DNA from: JAYZVT01 sp050248375 | GTDB lineage: Bacteria > Pseudomonadota > Alphaproteobacteria > Rhizobiales > Methyloligellaceae | Direction: 5' to 3' | NCBI GenBank assembly: GCA_050248375.1 | Contig: JBFWSL010000017.1 | Coordinates: 1-25,650, forward strand | Length of the DNA stretch: 25,650 nucleotides | Part shown: positions 15,110 through 22,827 of the stretch, piece by piece | How the letters are laid out: each line of letters starts with the position of its first letter | How positions within the stretch are numbered: position 1 is the stretch's first letter | Program-made: the position numbers and the translations under genes | The notes under the pieces: model-generated | Databases searched by the model: none | Told to the model about the DNA's origin: nothing | The model's input: only the letters and a program-made list of their open reading frames with translations

Positions 15110-15574
15110 ATGTCCAAGAGGCCGATCACCCAAGCCTGCCTCGCGCTTCTGCTGCTGGCGACCCCGGCGGCGGCGTCCGACATCGAAGTGAGGATCGACG
15201 AGGCCACTCTGGTGAGGCTGGCCAAGCCGGCTGGAGAGGTCATCGTCGGCAATCCCTCGGTCGCCGACGTGACCGTTCAGAGTTCCGGCATGCTGGTTAT
15301 CACCGGCAAGAGCTTCGGCATGACCAACATGATCGTGCTCGATGCCAAGGGCACCGAGATCCTGAACAAGAAGCTGGTGGTGCAGTCCGACCCCGCCCGC
15401 TACGTCTCCCTGCAGCGCGGTTCCGCGCGGCAGAGCTATGCCTGCGGCGCGAAATGCGAACCGGCGCTGATGCCGGGCGACTCCGATGTCTACATGGAAC
15501 AGATCTCCAAGGGCCTGCGCAGCAAGTTCGGCGTGGTGCAGTCGGTGGTGGAAGGCGGCCAGCCGGCACAATAG
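15110..15574 (+). CDS. Periplasmic pilus assembly protein, stand-alone secretin N-terminal domain, 154 aa
   Basis: A signal peptide (MSKRPITQACLALLLLATPAAA, cleavage near residue 22) is followed by a single domain (~25-95): VRIDEATLVRLAKPAGEVIVGNPSVADVTVQSSGMLVITGKSFGMTNMIVLD. This is the pilus-type secretin N domain (T2SS/T3SS pilus N family) that also opens CpaC at ~50-115. There is no BON or secretin barrel. Two Cys (YACGAKCEP) may form a disulfide. It probably binds the CpaC channel or another periplasmic Tad part. GGAAAGGAA lies about eight bases before the ATG. It faces the TadG-like gene across only 15 bases. Such single-domain proteins are often seen beside TadG genes in Rhizobiales. 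Confidence 0.88.
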   Translation: MSKRPITQACLALLLLATPAAASDIEVRIDEATLVRLAKPAGEVIVGNPSVADVTVQSSGMLVITGKSFGMTNMIVLDAKGTEILNKKLVVQSDPARYVSLQRGSARQSYACGAKCEPALMPGDSDVYMEQISKGLRSKFGVVQSVVEGGQPAQ

Positions 15575-15589
15575 CGCGGACGGGGCGCC

Positions 15590-17128
15590 TCACTTGCTCA
15601 GGCGCAGGTTGCTGAGGTCCTTGGCGATTTCCGTGAAGACGGTGTTGAGCTGTTCGTTGCTCGGCGAGTCGTAATACATGCTCGTCTTCGTCGCGCAGTC
15701 GCGCATCAGATTCTTGATCGGCCCGTCGCTGAGCTGGAAGGTGATGGCGTAAATCCGCACGCCCTCATCCTTGATATTCTCGCACAGCGTTTCCGTCTTG
15801 GCGTTCAGGACCGATGTCGTCTGGCTGCCGCTGGTCCAGCCAAGATGGCCTGACTGGGCGAACCCATACGCGCTGTAATAGGAGCGATTGTGGTTGTTCA
15901 TGCCGCCGCCCACGTCGTTGGCCCCGTCGGTCAGCAGCACGATGGCCTTGATCACGTCCTCGTTGTCGTAGGCAACGGCCTCCGTGTAGGGAGCAGTCGG
16001 AGAAATGACGCGCCATCCCCAGGCGAGCCCGGTGGGGATGACCGTGCTGCCGGCGGCGTTCATCTGGTTGATCGCGGTCTCGACCTGGCCGCGGACGGCC
16101 GTGAGCGCGGTCACGGGAGCGGTCGGACAGTTGAATTCCGGGCCATTGCTGCCTGAAACCGACAGGTTGTTGTACTTGCCGGTGTAGCGCTGGCGGGCAT
16201 TGTAATAGGGATAGCTGCCGGAGGGCGTGTAGCCGCTGTCGGAGGCATAGCGGTTGGAATAGGAAGTGAAGTCGGGTTCGTCGGGCGCGAAATACGGCAC
16301 CCACAAGGTATCGGGAACCCCCGCGTTCGGCGCGGCGTCCGTCGTGTCGTATGGCGACGGCCGGGCGCGCACGCAGCCGCCCCAGCTCCTGTTGTTGATC
16401 TGGCCGTAGAGCGTCAGCACGTTGGTGCCGGCCTGGAAGTCCTCGGCAGCGATGGACGACTGGGCGTTCACGTCGATCCAGCCCGAGTTGAGCTTGTCCG
16501 CGCCGACATTGACGGCGGCGGCGAAGGGCACGAGGCCGATGCGTATCTCGCCGTTAGCGGAATTGTCCACCTGGTCGAAGAGAATGCCGGTCAGCGACAG
16601 TGCCGCCGTCTTCAAGGCGTCGATCTTGCCGCTCCAGCTCATGGAGCCGGTATTGTCGAGCACCATCACCAGCTCGATGTGCTTCTGCTTGTAGGTCACC
16701 TCCGTGAAGGCATCCACGGACATGGTCTTGATGCCGACGATACTCATGAGTGTCGTCGGCACCGAGCCCTGGGCGGTGACGGTGATGATCTTGTCGCCCT
16801 TGACCACGTTGAGGCTGCCCGGCTTGCCGAGAGCGCCATCGGGAAAATTCGCGTCGAAATAAGCCTGCACGCGCGCCTCGATCTGCTCCTCGGTCAGGTC
16901 GGGCGAGGAGGCGGCGGCGAGGGCGGCCGCGTCGAGTGCCCGTCCCATGCGCTCCTTCGCCGAGAGCGCCCGGGCGTAGTCCACCGCGCTGCCGGTAAAA
17001 AGCATGAGCGGGACCACGACAAGGCCGAAGAGAACGGCGGTGACGCCACGCCTGTCGGCGCAGAAACGGCGGACGTGTTGGTCGCAGCAGAGAAGGAACG
17101 ACAGCATGGCCTGTACCCTTTTGCGCAA
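15590..17128 (-). CDS. tadG: TadG-like pilus protein with von Willebrand factor A domain, 512 aa
   Basis: The N-terminal ~60 residues hold a Tad/TadG helix (RRGVTAVLFGLVVVPLMLFTGSAVDYARAL). A VWA domain spans about 150-505, interrupted by a Tyr/Ser/Asn-rich insertion (~270-345). The metal-ion site is intact: D158-N-T160-G-S162 in VLDNTGSMS, and the later Asp in VLLTDGAND. The helix resembles TadE/F, but the position expected to be Glu after the putative Gly cleavage site is Leu, so processing by CpaA is doubtful. TadG proteins are envelope components thought to anchor or regulate the pilus. A start at the internal ATG seven codons later is possible. It is transcribed away from the TadE/F pair across a 238-bp AT-rich gap. 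Confidence 0.88.
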   Translation of the reverse strand: MRKRVQAMLSFLLCCDQHVRRFCADRRGVTAVLFGLVVVPLMLFTGSAVDYARALSAKERMGRALDAAALAAASSPDLTEEQIEARVQAYFDANFPDGALGKPGSLNVVKGDKIITVTAQGSVPTTLMSIVGIKTMSVDAFTEVTYKQKHIELVMVLDNTGSMSWSGKIDALKTAALSLTGILFDQVDNSANGEIRIGLVPFAAAVNVGADKLNSGWIDVNAQSSIAAEDFQAGTNVLTLYGQINNRSWGGCVRARPSPYDTTDAAPNAGVPDTLWVPYFAPDEPDFTSYSNRYASDSGYTPSGSYPYYNARQRYTGKYNNLSVSGSNGPEFNCPTAPVTALTAVRGQVETAINQMNAAGSTVIPTGLAWGWRVISPTAPYTEAVAYDNEDVIKAIVLLTDGANDVGGGMNNHNRSYYSAYGFAQSGHLGWTSGSQTTSVLNAKTETLCENIKDEGVRIYAITFQLSDGPIKNLMRDCATKTSMYYDSPSNEQLNTVFTEIAKDLSNLRLSK

Positions 17129-17233
17129 GACCCCAATACGTCTTGCCGCACCGCACCGATCGATGCGGGAATATGGGCGGGCAGCTCATAAGAAAGAGGG
17201 AATCGGGAACCCGAAAATTCAGGAAAATTCGCT

Positions 17234-17248
17234 TTAAATCAACTTTTA
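17234..17248. promoter_or_regulatory. CtrA-like site between tadG and tadE genes
   Basis: TTAA-ATCAACT-TTTA, one mismatch from TTAA-N7-TTAA, in the divergent gap 17129-17366 that must carry promoters for both the tadG-like gene and the tadE/tadF pair. The gap is locally AT-rich, so chance is a real alternative. Confidence 0.25.
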
Positions 17249-17366
17249 CCAATCGTTATGAAATCCTGGAACTGCACCGATTCTTAACCGCGCCGCTGTC
17301 TAATCGTCGGCGGTTTCCGGGCGGCGCGAATGCCTGCCGCCAATGCGTGGACGAGTGGAACAGCAT

Positions 17367-17921
17367 ATGCGCAAGTGGTTTGCCGCAAGGGCGGTACGGA
17401 GTAGGTGTGCGCCGCGCGGCCTGTGCCGCGACGAGAGCGGCGCCTCGGCGGTCGAGTTCGGCATCATCGCCGTTCCCTTCTTCGCCCTGATGCTGTCGCT
17501 GATCGAGGTAGCGCTGGTCTTCTTCGGCGGCTTCACGCTGGAGAACGCGGTCGACAGGGCCGGCCGGCTGATCCGGACGGGCCAGGCGCAGTTGCAGGGC
17601 CTCGGCCAGGAGCAGTTCAAGCAGATGGTTTGCGAGAACGTGCTCGCGCTGTTCAACTGCAACGCCAACCTGAAGATCGAGGTGGTGCGGTTCCCCAGCT
17701 TCCAGGGCATCAACCTGGGCAATCCGCTGGACGGCTCCGGCAACCTCAAGGACGACTTCGACTACGAGCCGGGCAATGGCGGCGACGTGGTGGTGGTGCG
17801 CGCCTTTTACGAATGGGACCTCATCGCCAATCTTCCCGGCGTGGGCATGGGCAACATGCCGAACGGCTCGCGCCTGATGGTGGCCACGACCACCTTCCGC
17901 AACGAACCCTTCGACAATTAG
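17367..17921 (+). CDS. tadE: TadE-like pseudopilin, 184 aa
   Basis: The start at 17367 (MRKWFAARAV) is preferred because GGAA sits about eight bases upstream; an in-frame ATG at 17343 would add eight residues. A basic leader precedes CRDESG-ASAVEFGIIAVPFFALML. Cleavage after Gly puts Glu at mature position 5 and Phe at 6, the TadE/F prepilin-like motif, so CpaA should process it. One membrane helix (~30-52) is followed by a periplasmic domain with two cysteines (MVCENVLALFNCN) that could be bonded. TadE and TadF are minor pseudopilins needed for Flp pilus assembly. The partner gene starts four bases after the stop. Confidence 0.9.
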   Translation: MRKWFAARAVRSRCAPRGLCRDESGASAVEFGIIAVPFFALMLSLIEVALVFFGGFTLENAVDRAGRLIRTGQAQLQGLGQEQFKQMVCENVLALFNCNANLKIEVVRFPSFQGINLGNPLDGSGNLKDDFDYEPGNGGDVVVVRAFYEWDLIANLPGVGMGNMPNGSRLMVATTTFRNEPFDN

Positions 17922-17925
17922 GGGC

Positions 17926-18489
17926 ATGCATCCGATGCTTCGCGAGATCAGGAACAAGGTCCGGCGCCATCTGCACGGCATGGCCAGGGACGAGCGGGGC
18001 GTCAGCGCGATCGAATTCGCCATGGTGCTGCCGATCATGGTCGCGCTGTATGTGGGCGCGGCCGAGTTCAGCAACGCACTGACCATCGACCGGCGTGTCA
18101 CCGCGGTGGCGAGCGCCACGGCCGACCTCATCGCCCAGGCCGAACAGGTCAATTCGGCCGAGCTCAATGACATCTTCGAGGCGGCATCGGCGATCATGAT
18201 GCCCTACTCCGCGACGCCTGTGAAAATCAAGGCCACCAGCGTCGTCGCAGACGAGAACAACGACACACGCGTGGACTGGAGCGCGGCGATGCACGATACG
18301 CCCTACGCGAAGAACGCGGCGTTTCCGCTTCCCGACGGACTGACCCAGCCTTTCACCAGCGTGATCGTCGCGGAGGTCGAATACACCTACCTGCCCCCCG
18401 TCGGCGAGCACATTACGGGCGGCATCAAGCTGTCCGACACCTTCTACCTGCGGCCGCGCCGCAGCCTGACCGTTCCCAAGACGGACTGA
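17926..18489 (+). CDS. tadF: TadE/TadF-like pseudopilin, 187 aa
   Basis: The leader ends DERG, then VSAIEFAMVLPIMVALYVGAAEF: cleavage after Gly gives Glu at mature position 5 and Phe at 6, followed by a membrane helix. The remainder is a periplasmic domain with RRVTAVASATADLIAQAEQ, a TadE-family pattern, and C-terminal beta strands (SVIVAEVEYTYLPP). AGGGG overlaps the previous stop; it fits an ATG at 17935 (MLREIRNKV) better than that at 17926, so the protein may be three residues shorter. It is in one unit with the TadE gene. Whether to call it TadE or TadF is a matter of convention; it is the second pseudopilin of the pair. Confidence 0.88.
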   Translation: MHPMLREIRNKVRRHLHGMARDERGVSAIEFAMVLPIMVALYVGAAEFSNALTIDRRVTAVASATADLIAQAEQVNSAELNDIFEAASAIMMPYSATPVKIKATSVVADENNDTRVDWSAAMHDTPYAKNAAFPLPDGLTQPFTSVIVAEVEYTYLPPVGEHITGGIKLSDTFYLRPRRSLTVPKTD

Positions 18490-18691
18490 CCGGCCAGCGC
18501 CGGGACGGCCTGACCGCCGCCAAGCGGCTGGCGCGGCTGCATGAATCCGCTTTCTTCCCTGTGGCCGGAAACTCTGTTTTTCGGGAAACGGGCCATCAAA
18601 AGCCCGCTATGCCCCGTTGCGCCCCGCCTCGCGGTGTTATCATTCCCTGTAATCAAAGCGCCGCGGCGAAAGCGGCCCAGGGAGGAAATTC

Positions 18692-19465
18692 ATGGCGCAT
18701 TGGGTGCGTTTCGAACATCAGGGCAAGATCAAAGCCGGCACGCTCGAGGGCGGAGCCATTTCCGTCCACGAGGGCGACATTTTCGCCTCGCCCAAGGCGA
18801 CGGGCGAGACGGTGGCGCTGGCCGAGGTCAAGCTGATGACGCCGTGCGACCCCGGCAAGATGGTCTGCCTGTGGAACAATTTCCGCGCCCTGACCGCAAA
18901 GATGGAAGGTGAGATTCCACCCGAGCCGCTATGGTTCCTGAAGGCGCCGAATTCCTATCTCGGGCCGGGCGGCATCATCCGGCGGCCGAAATCCTACGAC
19001 GGTCCGGTTGTATATGAGGGAGAGATCGGCATCGTCATCGGCAAGCGCTGCAGCGAGATACCGGAGGCGAAGGCCGCCGAGCATATCTTCGGCTATACCT
19101 GCATCAACGACGTGACGGCGGCGAAGATCATTTCCAAGGACAAGACCTTCGCGCAGTGGACCCGCTCCAAGAGCTACGACACCTTCGGGGTGTTCGGCCC
19201 GGCCATCGCCACCGGCATCGATCCGATGAAGCTGACCATCAGGACCATACTGAACGGCGAGGAGCGGCAGAACTATCCGGTCAACGACATGACCTTTCCG
19301 CCGCACAAACTGGTCAGCCTGCTCTCGCACGACATCACGCTGATGCCGGGAGACATCATCGCCTGCGGCACGTCCGTCGGCGTCGGCTCCATGAAGGAGC
19401 CCAGGAACGACATCAAGATCGTCATCGACGGGATCGGCACGCTGGAGAACACCTACCTCCAGTAG
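18692..19465 (+). CDS. Fumarylacetoacetate hydrolase family protein, 257 aa
   Basis: A short N-terminal domain (~1-50) is followed by the FAH catalytic fold. The divalent-metal ligands are visible: E109 and E111 in VVYEGEIGIVIGKRC, and D140 in YTCINDVTAAK. KSYDTFGVFGP and the closing PGDIIACGTSVGVG are also family marks. Members hydrolyse or decarboxylate 2,4-dioxo acids, or act as hydratases or isomerases in catabolic pathways; the substrate cannot be read. A strong ribosome site (GGGAGGAAATTC before ATG) supports the start. It is followed at 101 bases by a ketopantoate-reductase-family gene, probably in the same transcript. The 202-bp gap upstream (18490-18691) shows no clear promoter or terminator. 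Confidence 0.9.
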   Translation: MAHWVRFEHQGKIKAGTLEGGAISVHEGDIFASPKATGETVALAEVKLMTPCDPGKMVCLWNNFRALTAKMEGEIPPEPLWFLKAPNSYLGPGGIIRRPKSYDGPVVYEGEIGIVIGKRCSEIPEAKAAEHIFGYTCINDVTAAKIISKDKTFAQWTRSKSYDTFGVFGPAIATGIDPMKLTIRTILNGEERQNYPVNDMTFPPHKLVSLLSHDITLMPGDIIACGTSVGVGSMKEPRNDIKIVIDGIGTLENTYLQ

Positions 19466-19566
19466 GTTCGATTCCGGCCGGTTCGTCGCCGCGCTTCGGG
19501 ACGCGGCCCGCCCCGGCGAGCAGAAACAGGGCGGCAGCCCGCAAGAACAGCACAGAGGAGACACCC

Positions 19567-20592
19567 ATGAAGATATCCGTCATCGGAGCCGGCGCCATAG
19601 GCGGCCTCATGGCCGCGAAGCTGGCGCTCGCGGGCAACGAGGTCACGGTCGTGGACCAGGGGGCTCACCTGGCGGCGATCAAAAAGAACGGCCTGAAGCT
19701 GATCTGGGAAGACGGCAGCGAGCATATCGCCAAGGTCAACGCGACAGACGACGTCGCGGGCGCGGGCAAGCAGGACCTCGTCATACTGGCGGTGAAGGCG
19801 CATTTCCTCGACCAGGTGGCGAAGCAATCACAGGCGCTCATGGGCGACGACACCATGATCCTGACGGTGCAGAACGGCCTGCCCTGGTGGTACTTCCACA
19901 AGCTCGGCGGCAAGCATGACGGCAAGCGGCTGGAGTCGCTCGATCCGACCGGCGCGCTCGGCAAGTTCATCGACGCCGACCGTATCATCGGCTGCGTGGT
20001 CTACCCCGCGGCCGGCGTTACGGAGCCAGGCGTCATCCATCATGTGGAGGGCGACCGCTTCCCCATCGGCGAACTCGACGGCAAGGAGACGGAGCGGGTG
20101 AAGAAGCTGTACGACCTGCTGGTCGCCGCCGGGCTGAAGTCGCGTATCCTGGAGGACATCCGCTCGGAGATCTGGCTGAAGGCCTGGGGCAACCTTTCCT
20201 TCAACCCCATCAGCGCGCTGACACACGCGACGCTGGTGGACATCTGCCAGTTTCCCGAAACCCGCCAGCTCGCCGCCGACATGATGAAGGAAGCGCAGGA
20301 CATCGCGGAGGCGCTCGGCATCACTTTCCGCCACACCATCGAGAAACGGATCGCGGGCGCCGAAAGCGTCGGCGCGCACAAGACCTCAATGCTGCAGGAT
20401 GTCGAGGCGGGCCGCTCGCTGGAGACGGAGGCCCTGATCGGATCAATCCTGGAGATGGGCAGGATGGTGGAAAAACCCGCCCCGTCCATCAAGGCGGTCT
20501 ATGCCTGCGTCAAGCTGCTCAACAAGGTGATGCTGCTGGAAGGCGGCGGCGTGAAGGTCGAGAAGGGCGTGGGCGCGGCCAAGGCCGCCTGA
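19567..20592 (+). CDS. Ketopantoate reductase (PanE/ApbA) family dehydrogenase, 341 aa
   Basis: I chose the start at 19567 (MKISVIGAGAIGGLMAAKLA), with GAGGAG a few bases before the ATG; a longer frame from 19156 lies in the FAH gene. The N-terminal Rossmann domain has G7-A-G9-A-I-G12, and DLVILAVKAH and MILTVQNGLP at the substrate cleft. The C-terminal ApbA domain has the catalytic K205 and N209 in IWLKAWGNLSFNPISALT, and TSMLQDVEAGRSLETEALIG. At 341 residues it is longer than biosynthetic PanE (~300), with an insertion around GGKHDGKRLESLDPTGAL. Paired with an FAH-family enzyme, it may reduce or oxidise a 2-oxo/2-hydroxy acid in catabolism rather than make pantoate. Confidence 0.9.
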   Translation: MKISVIGAGAIGGLMAAKLALAGNEVTVVDQGAHLAAIKKNGLKLIWEDGSEHIAKVNATDDVAGAGKQDLVILAVKAHFLDQVAKQSQALMGDDTMILTVQNGLPWWYFHKLGGKHDGKRLESLDPTGALGKFIDADRIIGCVVYPAAGVTEPGVIHHVEGDRFPIGELDGKETERVKKLYDLLVAAGLKSRILEDIRSEIWLKAWGNLSFNPISALTHATLVDICQFPETRQLAADMMKEAQDIAEALGITFRHTIEKRIAGAESVGAHKTSMLQDVEAGRSLETEALIGSILEMGRMVEKPAPSIKAVYACVKLLNKVMLLEGGGVKVEKGVGAAKAA

Positions 20593-20643
20593 GCACCACC
20601 CCCCGACCCGGTCCGGGCCGATAGCCCGTTCGCGAAATGCAAA

Positions 20644-20675
20644 GACGGCCGTGAGCCTCTCACGGCCGTCTTTTT
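20644..20675. terminator. Strong rho-independent terminator after the ketopantoate reductase-like gene
   Basis: GACGGCCGTGAG (20644-20655), loop CCT, CTCACGGCCGTC (20659-20670), then TTTTT. A perfect 12-bp stem with a T-run ends the plus-strand unit; AAA on the left side could let it also serve transcripts from the right. Confidence 0.9.
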
Positions 20676-20706
20676 CCATAAACGCCGGGGGAGGGAGGGT
20701 AGGCGC

Positions 20707-20781
20707 TTACTGGATCAGGTAGGACAGGTTGGCGGCGGCAATGGCGATCGTCATGATCGCAACCAGCGAAAAATCGGTCAT
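20707..20781 (-). CDS. Small membrane protein of 24 residues
   Basis: On the minus strand ATG at 20781 opens MTDFSLVAIMTIAIAAANLSYLIQ and stops with TAA at 20707. A good ribosome site, AGGAG, lies seven bases upstream. The peptide is almost entirely one hydrophobic helix with polar ends, so it should insert once in the inner membrane. It lies alone between the terminator (20644-20675) and the divergent lysR gene. A small dyad CGTTGA-CT-TCAACG (20806-20819) sits just upstream in its leader. The family is not recognised. The ribosome site, position and helix make a real gene plausible, but at this length chance cannot be ruled out. Confidence 0.55.
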   Translation of the reverse strand: MTDFSLVAIMTIAIAAANLSYLIQ

Positions 20782-20843
20782 CTGTGGCTCCTCGTATCTC
20801 GTCGGCGTTGACTTCAACGTCTCTCTGGCCGTGAAGATGGCGA

Positions 20844-20899
20844 TTGACCCGCATTAACGCAAACGATATTTATTTGTTATGAAATTAAGTGAAACTTAC
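20844..20899 (+). promoter_or_regulatory. Likely promoter and regulator site for the lysR operon
   Basis: TTGACC (20844-20849), 17 bases, then TATTTA (20867-20872) form a plausible -35/-10 pair. Between it and the lysR start is the dyad TAAGT-GAA-ACTTA (20886-20898), which may be an autoregulatory site. The same stretch also fits TTAA-N7-TTAC, showing how easily that pattern arises in AT-rich DNA. Confidence 0.35.
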
Positions 20900-20907
20900 T
20901 TTATACG

Positions 20908-21834
20908 ATGAATATCGCCAGCCTGCGCACCCTCGTCGCCATCGCCGACCACGGCAGTTTCGCTGCCGTCGCCAGCCGCCTGCACCTCACGCCCGCGGCG
21001 GTGAGCCAGCAGATGCGGGGCCTGGAAGCCGAACTGCGGACGCCCCTGTTCGACCGCACCACGCGCCCGCCCCGGCTGACCGCGCACGGCGCACATGTGG
21101 CCGAGCGAGCGCGGGAGGTGCTGCACAATTTCGATGCGTTTCTCGACGTGGCGAAAGCTCCCGGCGAGATCGCCGGCCGGCTCGCGCTCGGCTGCATCGC
21201 CGGGATTTCCAGCGACCTTGTGCCAAGGGCGCTGGCGAATCTGCGCGAAAGATTTCCGCGGCTTCAGATCCGCATGGAGGAAGGCCAGTCCGGTCCGCTG
21301 ATCGAGCAGGTGCGCCGCCGCGAGCTCGACGCCGCGGTGGTGACCGAACCACCGGTGCCGGAGCCCGAGCTGGAATCGCTGCTGATCATGTATGAACCCC
21401 TCGTGGTCGTAGCGCCTCCGAAGTCGAAGGCAGCGGACTGGCGGGACGCCCTCACCAGCCTGCCCTTCCTGCGGCTGAACCGGAGCTCGGGCATGGGAAC
21501 GCTCATCGACCACGAGATCCGCCGAGCGGGCCTGGTGGTGCAGGACGCCATGGAACTGGACTCCTCGGAGGCGGTGCTGTCCATGGCGGAGGCCGGGCTC
21601 GGCGCCGGCGTCATCCAGGCGGGACGGCTGAAGCTCGCTTCGGGGCCAGGCTCGCTGCGAACCTTTCCCTTCGGTGACACGCCGGTCCGGCGCAGGGTGG
21701 TTCTGATGGAACGGTTGAACAACCAGCGCTCGGACCTCTCTCAGGTGCTCTATCTGGAACTGAAGCGCCTGACGGACCGGAGCAACGCAACGCAATCTCG
21801 TGGACTCGGGAAACGGAAGGCGGAAAGAACATGA
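20908..21834 (+). CDS. LysR-family transcriptional regulator, 308 aa
   Basis: The N-terminal winged helix-turn-helix (~2-60) is typical: LRTLVAIADHGSFAAVASRLHLTPAAVSQQMRGLEAELRTPLFDRT. The effector-binding domain (~88-295) follows with GRLALGCIAGISSDLVPRAL and LDAAVVTEPP. It should respond to a small metabolite and control nearby genes. Its stop overlaps the start of the dehydrogenase at 21831 as ATGA, so it is co-transcribed with an enzyme instead of being divergent from it, as is more usual for LysR regulators. The gene divergent from it is the 24-residue ORF. The effector is probably the substrate of the dehydrogenase, by inference. Confidence 0.93.
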   Translation: MNIASLRTLVAIADHGSFAAVASRLHLTPAAVSQQMRGLEAELRTPLFDRTTRPPRLTAHGAHVAERAREVLHNFDAFLDVAKAPGEIAGRLALGCIAGISSDLVPRALANLRERFPRLQIRMEEGQSGPLIEQVRRRELDAAVVTEPPVPEPELESLLIMYEPLVVVAPPKSKAADWRDALTSLPFLRLNRSSGMGTLIDHEIRRAGLVVQDAMELDSSEAVLSMAEAGLGAGVIQAGRLKLASGPGSLRTFPFGDTPVRRRVVLMERLNNQRSDLSQVLYLELKRLTDRSNATQSRGLGKRKAERT

Positions 21835-22706
21835 CCACTGTCGGATTTGTCGGTCTGGGGTCCATGGGCCTGCCCATGGCCAGGAACCTTGTCTCCAGGG
21901 GATACGACGTACGCGGCTACGACATGCGTTCCGCACCCGGCGAGACGCTCGCAAAGGCGGGCGGGACCGTCGCCGGGTCGAGCGCCGACGCCGCGAGGGG
22001 AGCCGACGTGCTTGTCCTCATGGTCGTCAGCGCCGCGCAGGCGGAGGCGGTTCTGTTCGCCGACGGCGCACTGGATACGCTGGCGCCGCAGGCGACCGTG
22101 ATCCTGATGGCCACCTGCGCCCCGCGGGCGGTGGAGGAAATCGCCGGCCGCGTCACCACAAGCGGGCGCGGCTTCATCGACGCTCCGGTATCGGGAGGCG
22201 CCAGGGGCGCGGAGACCGCCACGCTGACCATCATGGCGGCCGCGCCGGGGCCGGTGATGGAAAAGTGCCGCAAACTGCTCGAGGCGCTCGGCGACAAGCT
22301 GTTCCACGTCGGCGAAAAGCCGGGCCAGGGCGCCACCGTCAAGACGGTCAACCAGCTCCTGTGCGGCGTTCACATCGCCGCCGCGGCCGAAGCCTTCGCG
22401 CTGGCTTCCAAGGTGGGCGTGGACACGAAGGTGATGCTGGACATCCTAGGCGGATCGGCGGCGTCGAGCTGGATGTTGCGCGACCGCGGCCCGCGCATGC
22501 TGGAGCGGGATCCCGCGGTGACCAGCAGCGTCGATATCTTCGTGAAGGACCTCGGGCTGGTGCTGGAAGCGGGACGAGACGCCAGGACTGCCTTGCCGCT
22601 GGCGGCGGCGGCGCACCAGATGTTCGTGTGCACCTCGGGCCGGGGAGACGGCGCGGCCGACGACAGCCAGGTGATCCGGGCCTACCGCCTGCTCAACGGC
22701 AAATAG
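21831..22706 (+). CDS. L-threonate/3-hydroxyisobutyrate dehydrogenase family enzyme, 291 aa
   Basis: A beta-hydroxyacid dehydrogenase. The Rossmann domain opens GFVGLGSMGLPMARNL (G8-L-G10-S-M-G13), and FIDAPVSGGARGAE is the substrate-binding signature. The catalytic Lys lies at about residue 170 in ATVKTVNQLLCGVHIAAAAEAFAL. SSWMLRDRGPRML and SVDIFVKDLGLVLEAGR complete the C-terminal helical domain. The NQLL-GVHIAAAAEA and VDIFVKDLGLVL blocks are closest to what I recall of L-threonate dehydrogenase (LtnD/YgbJ). The usual partners, LtnK-like kinase and aldolase/isomerase genes, are not in the window, so the substrate stays open. It should oxidise a 3-hydroxy acid with NAD(P). Translationally coupled to lysR. 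A weak hairpin GCCCG-GATAT-CGGGC lies just after the stop. Confidence 0.88.
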   Translation: MTTVGFVGLGSMGLPMARNLVSRGYDVRGYDMRSAPGETLAKAGGTVAGSSADAARGADVLVLMVVSAAQAEAVLFADGALDTLAPQATVILMATCAPRAVEEIAGRVTTSGRGFIDAPVSGGARGAETATLTIMAAAPGPVMEKCRKLLEALGDKLFHVGEKPGQGATVKTVNQLLCGVHIAAAAEAFALASKVGVDTKVMLDILGGSAASSWMLRDRGPRMLERDPAVTSSVDIFVKDLGLVLEAGRDARTALPLAAAAHQMFVCTSGRGDGAADDSQVIRAYRLLNGK

Positions 22707-22801
22707 AGCGCCCCAGCCCGGATATCGGGCAGCCGTTATCGCCGGGCAACCGAATATTTACCCGCGCGCCTGAAAATCGGGAAATTACTCGAATTGGGCG
22801 T

Positions 22802-22821
22802 GCTCCCCTTCCAAGGGGCGC
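22802..22821 (+). promoter_or_regulatory. Hairpin covering the ribosome site of the FIST gene
   Basis: CCCCT (22805-22809), loop TCCA, AGGGG (22814-22818), with two more base pairs outside a single mismatch. The right arm is the Shine-Dalgarno sequence AAGGGG of the FIST gene (GTG at 22828), so the stem could hold it closed. Pattern only. Confidence 0.3.
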
Positions 22822-22827
22822 CGTGAC

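Noticed and set aside
17256..18197. A 313-codon minus-strand frame opposite tadE/tadF
   Set aside because: Shadow frame; both plus-strand products have prepilin-like motifs and coupled spacing.
19156..19566. N-terminal extension of the ketopantoate-reductase-like gene to 478 codons
   Set aside because: The extension overlaps the FAH gene in another phase and is low-complexity; the GxGxxG fold starts exactly at the ATG at 19567, which has a ribosome site.
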